Source: Streptomyces sp. 135
GTDB lineage: Bacteria; Actinomycetota; Actinomycetes; Streptomycetales; Streptomycetaceae
Reading direction: 5' to 3'
DNA length: 64,000 nucleotides
Assembly: GCF_020026305.1 (NCBI RefSeq)
Contig: NZ_CP075691.1
Span: 7,929,415 to 7,993,414, forward strand
The notes beneath the pieces were generated by a model. The model was not told where the DNA came from, searched no databases, and saw nothing but the letters and a program-made list of their open reading frames with translations. Below, in pieces: positions 26,801 to 36,300 of this stretch. The stretch's first letter is position 1. The number at the start of each line of letters is the position of its first letter. The translations under genes were made by a program, and so were the position numbers.

Positions 26801-27107
26801 CGGGCTGAAGCCCGAACGCGCCGACCTCGTCGGCACGGCGTACCGCCACGACGTGTGCACCACCAACGCCCACCTGCTGGCCCTGCACGAGGACCCGCAG
26901 GCGCACCGTCTCAACGCCCCCGTCCACGTGGTCCTCGCGGCGGACGACCCGTCCACCGAGCGGGGTCCGGAGCGCTACCGGGACTGGAAGGTCATCGCCG
27001 ACCAGGTCGAGCTCCATGAACTCACCGAAGGCGGACACTATTTCACCGGCACCCGGCCGCAGGAGACCGCGGACATCATCGGCGGCGCAGCCGCGGCGAA
27101 CGGCTGA
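23859..27107 (+). CDS. Stand-alone A-T protein fused to a Cys-nucleophile hydrolase/transferase domain
   Basis: 1082 residues. Residues 1-215 resemble the second half of a C domain without a HHxxxDG motif; A about 230-730 (TSGSTGAPKG, YGATEVSDD, YRTGD, NGKVDK); T about 755-825 (LGATSLTA, Ser in place); alpha/beta-hydrolase domain about 835-1075. The hydrolase elbow is GHCAGS with Cys916 where thioesterases have Ser, and His near GGHYF. Code read as DIWQSTADDK, not assigned. Cys at this position is known in the aminoacyl shuttles SyrC and CmaE and in the ObiF thioesterase. Since subunit 1 has a module lacking its A domain, a trans-loading role is proposed: activate a residue here, let a tailoring enzyme act, then pass it to that module. 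Simple release of a free modified amino acid is the alternative. Confidence 0.9.
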   Translation: MSRVHRPAPTRIPRWVAPGGGAPAAVRELTVRLPAGRTPADAAVTGPTAPAETLRLAVLTKVLSAVTAEKTVTVGYFPAAAPGGSTTPHTLTVRIPDGSWHGVVAAVAAVAAEREQVPADCRADPGATPHDIVLDLRPPAAAEDPEGPTPLAPDTALRVTWAAHATRPRLRLQYRTDAIDTTYAARLGAYVRTAFEQLTTDPDAAHHLQDLLSDEEREHHITGLAGPVLPLPDAMFPQLFEARVHAHPHAAAVSHGETTWDYASLNAAANRIAAALLAQGLRSEDVVAVVMDRTLPWAAAVLGVLKAGGAYLPVRPDFPARRVATQLDRSACRFVLGQGSARPLLADTAEVSGRARTCLLVDDLLQDGADAPDPGVEIRPDQLAYVYFTSGSTGAPKGAQCEHAGMVNHLHAKIDSVDLHEGDVVAQTASQCFDISLWQLVAPLLVGASARIVDTETQLAPEHFLAELDLAGVSVAQLVPSYFEILLGELERRPRDLGVLRSISITGEALKLDPVRRWFAVQPHVQLVNAYGATEVSDDTMHEVLTAPPVRDFVSVGRSLRNVRTYVLDEHGRLAPLGTPGEIVFAGVSVGRGYINDAERTRQAFVTDPYVPGERMYRTGDFGRWLPEGTIEFLGRRDQQVKIRGYRIEIGEIENKLRAATGVRDCVVLVEHTTGTEKSLVAFVAAGKHVEEEALHRHLAALLPAYMVPSPIHRLDALPLNENGKVDKQALAALAQTLGHAQGSQATPETPTEQRLATEWAEALGIPVERIGRRDHFFDLGATSLTAVRLVVKLDRAISLKQLISTPVLADLARLIDSGAAAEAPGHDLLQRLADPVPNAVATLVCFPYAGGNAVNFQLLAKRLAERRITVLGVEPSARDFTGTAELPQDVAQIAHRVHDEVRRDVTGPVMLWGHCAGSAHALATARLLEASGAELTRVFLGAMLLDPVAVLEAETTEVSALSAAEITQRLLAESAYVELDGLKPERADLVGTAYRHDVCTTNAHLLALHEDPQAHRLNAPVHVVLAADDPSTERGPERYRDWKVIADQVELHELTEGGHYFTGTRPQETADIIGGAAAANG

Positions 27108-27140
27108 GCGCAGCCCACCGAATACCCCCCGGGGATTCCT

Positions 27141-27158
27141 CCGCCGCGCCCCCGGCGG
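27141..27158 (+). terminator. GC-rich hairpin after the A-T-hydrolase gene
   Basis: Perfect 6-bp stem (CCGCCG/CGGCGG) with a 6-base loop, 33 bp after the stop codon. It has no T-run, so it may be a weak terminator or only chance in GC-rich DNA. Confidence 0.3.
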
Positions 27159-27207
27159 CCCCGATCCATTCCCGTAAAACCACGGATTTCGGCGCTTCCT
27201 GAAAGTC

Positions 27208-27237
27208 TTGACGCGCTCTTCAAAGGGCAACTAGCTT
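27208..27237 (+). promoter_or_regulatory. Promoter of NRPS subunit 2
   Basis: TTGACG (27208-27213), an 18-bp spacer, then TAGCTT (27232-27237), a good fit to the vegetative Streptomyces pattern. Transcription would begin near 27244, giving a leader of about 135 bases that contains the tandem repeats. Confidence 0.6.
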
Positions 27238-27314
27238 CACATTTCCCGTGTACGGGAAAAGCATCGAGGAACCGGGGGAGCCGCCAGTTCACGTGCCCCT
27301 GCCCCGCTCCTCTC

Positions 27315-27355
27315 TTGACGCATCACATTTGACGCGTCGCATTTGACGCATCGCA
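27315..27355. repeat. Three tandem 14-bp repeats upstream of NRPS subunit 2
   Basis: TTGACGCATCACA (27315), TTGACGCGTCGCA (27329) and TTGACGCATCGCA (27343) occur at exact 14-bp spacing and end 26 bp before the start codon. They lie downstream of the predicted promoter. Likely an array of protein-binding sites, although each unit also begins with a -35-like TTGACG. Confidence 0.75.
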
Positions 27356-27381
27356 TCGTGTCGTGGACCGAAGGGACGTCC

Positions 27382-30300
27382 GTGGTGAACGCGCGCGCAC
27401 AGTCGATCGAGGACATCCTGCCGGTGACCGCGCTGCAAGAGGGCATGATCTTCCACCATGTCTACGACGAAGGCGCACCGGACTCCTACGTCGCTCAGGT
27501 CGCCTTCGACCTGGACGGCGCCCTGGACGAAGCGGCCCTGCGCGCCGCCGCGGCGGAACTCCTGCGGCGCCACGCCAACCTGCGCTCCTCCTTCCGGCAG
27601 CGTCGCACGGGCGAATGGGTGCGGCTCCTGCGCCGCCGGGTACGGCTGCCGTGGCACCGGCACGACCTGAGCCGGCTCCCCGCAGCCGAGCGGCAGGAGG
27701 CCCTGGAGGCCGAGGTGACGGCCGACCGCCTGCGGCGCTTCGACCTCGGTGCCGCCCCTCTGATCCGCTTCACCCTGCTGCGCCTCGGGCAGGAGAGCTT
27801 CCGCTTCGTGCTCACCGCGCACCACGCCGTGGTGGACGGCTGGTCCATGGCGGTGCTGCTGCGCGAACTGCTCGTGCTCTACCGCAACGGCGCCGTCTCC
27901 GATGAGCTGCCCGCCGTCCGTCCCCACCGCGACCACCTCGCATGGCTCCGCACCCGCGACCGGGCCGCCGCCGAGCGGGCCTGGGGCGAGGCCCTGGCGG
28001 AGCTCCCCGGCCCCTGCCTCCTGGCGCCCGGGGCCTCTCCCGCCACCGTGCTGCCCGAACGCCTCGACTTCGCTCTGGACGAGGAGACCGGCGCGGCCCT
28101 GGTGAACGTGGCCCGGGCCCGCGGCATCACCCTCAACACCGCGCTCCAGTGCGCCTGGGCGCTGGTGCTCGGGGGCCTCACCGGCCGTGACGACGTCGTG
28201 TTCGGCATGACCGTCTCCGGTCGCCCCGCCGAGCTGGACGGTGCCGAGCACATGGTCGGCCTGTTCATCAACACCGTTCCGTTCCGCGTCCGGCTGAGGC
28301 CCGAGGAGTCCCTCTCCGGTCTCCTCGTCCGGGTGCAGCAGGAGCAGGCCCGCATGCTCGACCACCACCACCTGGGCCTCACGGAGATCCAGCGCGCCGC
28401 AGGCATGGACGAACTGTTCGACGCGGGCATGGTGTTCGAGAACTTCCCCCGGCACACCGACGACGGGGACGGGGCCGCCCTGCGCGTGCGGGACGTCCGG
28501 TCCCGCAACGCCACGCACTACCCGCTCACACTGATCTCCGGCACGGGCGAGCGGATCGGCGGCCGTCTCGTGCACCGCCCCGACCTCTTCGGGGCCGACC
28601 GCGTCCAGAAGATCGCCGAGGTCCTGACGCGCGTCCTGCGGACCATGGCCCGCGCTCCGGAACGCCTCGTGGGCGGTGTGGACGTGTCGCTGCCCGGCGA
28701 AGGGCTGCTGCTGGCGGAGTGGAACGACACGGCGGCCGACGTGCCATGGGCCTCCCTCCCCGCCCTGTTCGAGGAGCAGGCGGCACGTGCCCGCGAAGCC
28801 GTGGCGGTGGAGTCCGCAGGGGAGGCCGTGTCGTACGGCGAGCTGGACGCGCGGGCCAATCGTCTGGCGCGCCACCTGGGCTCGTTGGGGGTCGCCACGG
28901 AGTCGCGCGTCGTGGTGGCACTGCCGAGATCGGTGGACGCGGTGGTGGCGCTGCTGGCCGTCTCCAAGGCGGGGGCCGCGTACGTCCCGGTGGATCCGTC
29001 GTACCCGGCGGAGCGGATCGCCTTCATGCTGGAGGACTGCGAGCCGGCGGCGGTGATCTCGTCCTCGGACACCGGCGTGGTCCCGGGCGGCTCGGTCTCG
29101 TGCGGCCCGGTCCCGTGCACAGGACCTACCGAGGGCACCGATTGCGCCGGGCACGACGACGCACCGCTTGTCCTGCTCGACGCCCCCGAACTGGCGGCTC
29201 GACTCGCCGGACTCCCCTCGACCCCGCCCGACGTGCTGGAGCGGCGCCCGGACCAGGCGGCGTACGTGGTGTACACGTCGGGTTCGACCGGACGGCCGAA
29301 GGGCGTCGTGGTGGAGCACCGTTCGCTCGGCGCCTACCTGCTGCGGAACCGGCAGACGTACGCCGGGGTCACCGGGAACTCCGTGCTCCACACCTCGCTC
29401 TCCTTCGACCTGACGGTGACGGCTCTGTTCACGCCGCTGGTGAGCGGTGGCCGGGTGCGCCTGGACGACCTGGAGGACGGGGCCGGAGCGACGTTGCTGA
29501 AGGTCACCCCGAGCCACTTGGCGCTGATGGAGGACCACGAGAACGTGGTCGCTCCGGCCGGCACCCTGGTGGTCGGCGGCGAGGCGCTGACGGGCGAGGT
29601 ACTGGACGCCTGGCGCCGCCGTCACCCCGACGTCACCGTCTACAACGCGTACGGTCCCACCGAGGCCACGGTGAACTGCACGGAGTGGCGCCTGGACCCG
29701 GGCGGTACGACGCCGCGGGGCGCCGTGCCGATCGGCACGCCGTTCCAGAACACACGGGTCTTCGTACTGGACTCGTTCCTGCGGCAGGTGCCGGTCGGGG
29801 TGCCCGGCGAGCTGTACGTGGCGGGTGCGCCGCTCGCCCGCGGCTACTGGGGCCGGAGCGACGTCACGGCGGAGCGTTTTGTGGCGTGTCCCTTCGGGGG
29901 CGCGGGTGAGCGGATGTATCGCACGGGTGATGTGGTGCGGTGGCGTGACGCCGGGGTGTTGGAGTACGTGGGCCGGGTGGACGACCAGGTGAAGGTGCGC
30001 GGCTTCCGTATCGAACTGGGCGAGGTCGAGGCGGCGTTGGCGGGTTGTGGGGGTGTGGCCCGCGCGGTCGCGACAGTACGAGTGAACGACGAGGCCGACC
30101 GCCGACTGGTCGGATACGTGACGGCGGAGCCGGGCGCGGTGGTGGACGGGGCGGCGCTGCGCGCGCAGTGCGCCCGGAGCCTTCCGGAGTACATGGTTCC
30201 GTCCGCGGTCGTGGTGCTGGACGCGCTGCCGCTGACTCCCCACGGAAAGGTGGACCGCGGCGCTCTGCCCGAGCCCGGGGTGCGAGTCGTCAGGGGGCGC

Positions 30301-33300
30301 GGGCCGCGGTCGCCGCGTGAGGACATTTTGTGTGGTCTGTTCGCCGAGGTGCTGGGTGTGCCGGCGGTCGGTATTGACGATGACTTCTTTGCTCTGGGTG
30401 GTCATTCGTTGTTGGCGACGCGTCTGGTGGGTCGGGTGCGCGCTGTTCTGGGTGTTGAGTTGTCGGTGCGGCAGCTGTTCGAGGCTCCGACGGTCGCGGG
30501 GCTGGATGGGGTGTTGGACAGGGCCGGTCGGGGGCGTGTGCCGGTGGTCAGGGCACAGGTGCGTCCGGAGCGGTTGCCGTTGTCGTTCGGCCAGGAGCGG
30601 TTGTGGTTCCTGCACCAGCTGGAGGGGCCGGGGGCGGCCTACAACGTTCCTTCGGCGGTCCGGCTGAGCGGTGAGCTGGACCGGGAGGCGCTGCGGCTGG
30701 CGCTGGGTGATGTGGTGGGGCGGCACGAGAGTCTGCGTACGGTGTTCGCCGAGGACGCCCGGGGTGCGTACCAGGTCGTGCGGGACGCGGGAGTCGAGGT
30801 TCCGTGGACCGTCGCCCAGGTGACGGAGGGCGAGCTGCCGGAGCGGCTGGCGACTGCTGCCCGGCATGCCTTCGACCTCTCCACCGAGATCCCGGTCAGC
30901 GCAGCCCTGTTCGAGCTCGGCCCCGAGGACCATGTCCTGCTGCTGTTGGTGCATCACATCGCCACGGACGGCTGGTCGCTGAGGCCCTTGGTCCGTGATC
31001 TCACGAGCGCGTACGAGGCGCGCGTCGCTGGGCGTGAGCCGCGGTGGCCGGACTTGCCGGTGCAGTATGCGGATTTCGCGGTGTGGCAGCGGCAGTTGCT
31101 GGGTTCGGAGGACGATCCGGGCAGTCTCGTTTCGGCGCAGATCGCGTATTGGCGGGAGCGGTTGGCGGGGTTGCCGGCGGAGATCGAGCTGCCGGTGGAT
31201 CGTTCGCGTCCGGCGGTGGCGAGCTACCGGGGTGGCCGGGTGGATTTCGTGGTGCCCGTGGATGTGATGGAGCGGGTGGCGGGGTTCGCGCGGGAGTCGG
31301 GTGCGAGTGTGTTCATGGTGTTGCAGGCGGCGTTGGGTGTGTTGCTTTCGCGGTCGGGTGCGGGTGAGGACATTCCGATCGGTACGCCGGTGGCGGGGCG
31401 TGGTGATGATGCGGTGGACGACCTGGTGGGGTTGTTCATCAACAGTCTGGTGTTGCGTACGGATGTGTCGGGGGATCCGACGTTCCGTGAGTTGGTGGCG
31501 CGGGTGCGGGAGACGGATCTGGAGGCGTACGCGCATCAGGATCTGCCCTTCGAGCGGCTGGTGGAGATCCTCAACCCCGAGCGGTCCCTGTCCCGCCACC
31601 CCCTCTTCCAGGTCATGCTCATTCTTAACAACCAGACGCCCGCCGGGGTCGAATCGAATGCCTCGCACCTTGACGTGAGCGAAATCCGTGCGACGCATGA
31701 CGCAGCCCGCTTCGACCTGACCTTCGAATTCGCTCAGATGGACCCAGAGAATGGGTTGCGGGGCGGTTTGACGTTCGCGCTGGATGTGTTTGAGCGGTGG
31801 TCCGCTGAATTGCTGGCGGAGCGGTTGGTGTGGTTGTTGGGCGTGTTGGTGGGTTCACCGGATGTGCCGGTGGGCGGGCTTGATGTATTGGTCCCGGGTG
31901 AGCGTGGGCGGGTATTGGAGGGGTGGAACGATACGGCGGCTGAGGCTCCGGAGGCGTCGTTGGTGGGGTTGTTCGAGGAGCAGGTGCGGTGTGCTTCTGG
32001 TGCGGTGGCGGTGGAGTGTGGTGGGGAGGCGGTTTCATATGGGGAGTTGGATGGGCGGGCGAATCGTTTGGCGCGGTTTTTGAGGTTGTTGGGGGTGGGT
32101 GGGGAGTCGCGTGTGGTGGTGGCGTTGCCGCGGTCGGTGGATGCGGTGGTGGCGTTTTTGGGGGTGTTGAAGGCGGGGGGCACGTATGTGCCGGTGGATC
32201 CGTCGTATCCGGTGGAGCGGATTGCTTTTGTGGTGGGGGATTGTGTGCCGTCGGTGGTGATTTCGGTGTCGGGGGCCGGGGTTGCCGGGTGTGGGGGTGT
32301 GCCGGTGGTTTTGTTGGATGATCCGGTGGTGGTGTCGCGGCTTGGTGAGGTTTCTTCGGGTTCTTTGGGGGTGGTTTCTGGTCGGGAGCAGGCGGCGTAT
32401 GTGTTGTATACGTCGGGGTCGACGGGGCGGCCGAAGGGTGTGGTGGTGTCGCAGGGTGGTGTGGTGAATGTGTTGGCGGGTTTGCGGGGTGTGGTGGGTT
32501 CGGGTTCGGGTCGTGTTCTGGCGTTGACGACTTTTGCTTTTGATATTGCGGTGTTGGAGTTGTTCGGTCCGTTGACGGCGGGTGGTTGTGTGGTTCTGGC
32601 GTCTTCGGAAGTGGTGGGTGATGCGGGGTTGTTGGTGGATTTGGTGGTGTCGTCGGGTGTGTCGGTGGTGCAGGCGACGCCGTCGTTGTGGCGGGAGATC
32701 CTGGCGGTTGCGGGGGATCGGCTGAAGCATGTTCACGCTTTGGTGGGGGGTGAGGCGTTGCCGGGTGATGTGGCGGGGTTGTTGGTGGGTTCGGTGGCGT
32801 CGGTGGTGAATGTGTATGGGCCGACGGAGACGACGGTGTGGTCGACGAGTGGGGTGGTGGTGTCGGGTTCGGATGTTTTTATTGGTCGGCCGCTGGCGAA
32901 TACGCGGGTGTTTGTGCTCGACGCGTTCCTGCGGCCGGTGCCGGTGGGTGTCGCTGGTGAGTTGTATGTGGCGGGTGCGGGTGTTGCCCGCGGCTACTGG
33001 GGCCGGAGCGACGTCACGGCGGAGCGTTTTGTGGCGTGTCCGTTTGGTGGTGTGGGTGAGCGGATGTATCGCACGGGTGATGTGGTGCGGTGGCGTGACG
33101 CTGGGGTGTTGGAGTACGTGGGGCGGGTCGATGACCAGGTGAAGGTGCGGGGCTTCCGTATTGAACTGGGTGAGGTCGAGGCGGCGTTGGCGGGTTGTGC
33201 GGGTGTGGCCCGTGCGGTCGCGGTGGTCCGGGAGGACACGGCGGGGGACCGTCGCTTGGTTGCCGGTGTACTTCCCGAGGACGGTATGATTCTCGATTTG

Positions 33301-36300
33301 AGTGCGGTGCGTGCGCAGGTGGGGCGGCGTCTGCCCGATTACATGATCCCCGCGCTGGTCGTGCTGGATGAGGTGCCGTTGACGCCGAACGGGAAGGTGG
33401 ACCGGCGGGCGCTGCCCGAGCCTCGGGTCGAGGCGGTGGCGGGGCGTGGGCCGCGGTCGCCGCGTGAGGACGTTCTGTGTGGTCTGTTCGCCGAGGTGCT
33501 GGGTGTGCCGGCGGTCGGTATTGACGATGACTTCTTTGCTCTGGGTGGGCATTCGTTGTTGGCGACGCGTCTGGTGGGTCGGGTGCGCGCTGTTCTGGGT
33601 GTTGAGTTGTCGGTGCGGCAGTTGTTCGAGGCTCCGACGGTCGCGGGGCTGGATGGGGTGTTGGACGGGGCCGGCCGGGGACGGGTGCCGGTGGTCAGGG
33701 CACAGGTGCGTCCGGAGCGGTTGCCGTTGTCGTTCGGCCAGGAGCGGTTGTGGTTCCTGCACCAGCTGGAGGGGCCGGGGGCGGCGTACAACGTGCCGTT
33801 GGCGTTGCGGTTGAGCGGCCGGCTGGACCGGGAGGCGCTGCGGTTGGCGCTGGGTGATGTGGTGGCGCGGCACGAGAGCCTGCGCACGATCTTCGCGGAG
33901 GACACTGAGGGGCCGTACCAGGTCGTGCTGGATGCGGGGGTAGCGGTTCCGTGGTCTGTTTCGTCGTGTGGGCGGGAGGAGCTTTCGGAGCGGTTGGAGG
34001 AGGCTGCCCGGTATGCCTTCGATCTGACGGTCGACGTTCCGGTCCGGGCCACTCTGTTCGAGCTCGGTCCCGATGAGCACGCCCTGCTCCTGCTCGTGCA
34101 CCACATAGCCGGTGACGGCCAGTCGGTCGGCCCTCTGCGCCGCGACCTCGTCGCGGCCTACGAGGCACGGGTGGCGAGCCGTGAGCCGCGGTGGTCGGAC
34201 TTGCCGGTGCAGTATGCGGATTTCGCGGTGTGGCAGCGGGAGATGCTGGGCTGGGAGGACGATCCGGACAGTCTCGTTTCGGCGCAGATCGCGTACTGGC
34301 GGGAGCGGCTCGCCGACCTGCCGGCGGAGATCGAGCTGCCTGCGGACCGCCCGCGGTCGGCCACTGCTTCCCACCGCGGCGCCCGTGTCACGTTCAGCGT
34401 GCCCGCGGACGTGCACGCCGGGATCCAGATGTTCGCCCTGTCGACCAATACCACCGTCTTCATGGTGTTGCAGGCGGCGTTGGGTGTGTTGCTCGCGCGT
34501 TCAGGCGCGGGTGATGACATACCCATCGGTACGCCGGTGGCAGGGCGTGGTGATGATGCGGTGGATGACTTGGTGGGGTTGTTCATCAACAGTCTGGTGC
34601 TGCGTACGGATGTGTCGGGGGATCCGACGTTCCGTGAGTTGGTGGCGCGGGTGCGGGAGACGGATCTGGAGGCGTACGCGCATCAGGATCTGCCCTTCGA
34701 GCGGCTGGTGGAGATCCTCAACCCCGAGCGGTCCCTGTCCCGCCACCCCCTCTTCCAGGTCATGCTCACCCTCAACAACGCGGACGCAACCCCAGCACCG
34801 GAGCACGGCGAGGGCACCGACGCCGCAGGCGCCCTCGATGTCGTGCTGCACCCGGTGGAGACCGGCACAGTGCGCTACGACCTCAACTTCCACCTGGGCG
34901 AGCACCGGGACACCGGTGGGCTGCGAGGCGTCCTGGACTTCAGCACCGACCGGTTCGACCGCGAGTCCGCCCAGCTCCTCGCGGACCGCCTCGTGCGGTT
35001 GTTGACTGTGATCGCGGAGTCGCCGGATGTCCCCGTCAGCCGGGCGGACATGCTGCTGGAGGGCGAGCGGCGACAGATCCTGGAGAAGTGGAACGACACC
35101 GCCGCGGAAAGGGCGGGGACGGCGGAGACGTCGCTGTCGGAACTGTTCGAACAGCAGGCGGCCAGGACTCCGGACTCCTGTGCCCTGCAATTCGAGGACT
35201 CCGCGCTGTCGTACCGGGAGCTCGACACGCGCGCCAACCGCCTGGCCCACCTGCTCAGGTCCATGGGAGCCGGGCCGGAGAGCCGGGTGGCGGTGGCGAT
35301 ACCCCGATCACTCGACCTGGTCGTGGCTTTGCTCGCCGTACTCAAGGTGGGCGGCGCCTACCTGCCCGTCGATTCCGAGTACCCGGCCGAGCGCATCGCG
35401 TTCATGCTCGCCGACGCGGAACCCACGGCATTGCTCACCACTCGGCAACTGAAGGGCGGGCTCCCCGCGCCCACCGGTCTCCAGGTCGTCGTGGTGGACG
35501 ACCCCGCGACGCGACGGCAGACGGAGTCGTTCACCGGGGAGCACCCGCCGCTCGCCCTGGTCTCCTCGTCGCAGGCGGCCTACTTGATCTACACCTCGGG
35601 TTCCACCGGAGAGCCCAAGGGCGTCCTCGTACCGCACCGGGGCATCGTCAACCGACTGCGGTGGATGCAGGACGAATACGGCCTCACCTCTCGGGACCGG
35701 GTCCTCCAGAAGACCCCGGCGAGCTTCGACGTCTCGGTGTGGGAGTTCTTCTGGCCCCTGCTGAGCGGAGCGACGCTCGTCCTCGCGCGGCCGGGAGGAC
35801 ACCGAGAGCCGGCGTATCTGTCGGGGCTCATTCAGTCCGCCGGCATCACGACGGTGCACTTCGTGCCGTCGATGCTGGATGCCTTCCTGCGTGAGCCCAC
35901 GGCTGCGGCGTGCACAGGACTGAAGCGTGTCGTGTGCAGCGGTGAGGCCCTGTCCGCTGCCACCGAGGAACTGTTCCACCGCACGCTCGGGGTCGAACTG
36001 CACAACCTCTACGGGCCGACCGAGGCCGCGGTGGACGTGACCTACTGGCACTGCGAGGACGACGGCCCTGACCGGCCCGCCCCCATCGGAAAGCCGGTCG
36101 CCAATACGCGGGTGTTCGTGCTCGACGCGTTCCTGCGGCCGGTGCCGGTGGGTGTCGCTGGCGAGTTGTATGTGGCGGGCGTGCAGGTGGCGCGGGGGTA
36201 TTGGGGTCGGGGGGCTTTGACGGCGGAGCGTTTTGTGGCGTGTCCGTTTGGTGGTGTGGGTGAGCGGATGTATCGCACCGGTGATGTGGTGCGGTGGCGT

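Noticed and set aside
27343..27381. TTG start for NRPS subunit 2
   Set aside because: It lies in the tandem repeats and has no ribosome site, while GTG 27382 has AAGGGA at proper spacing.
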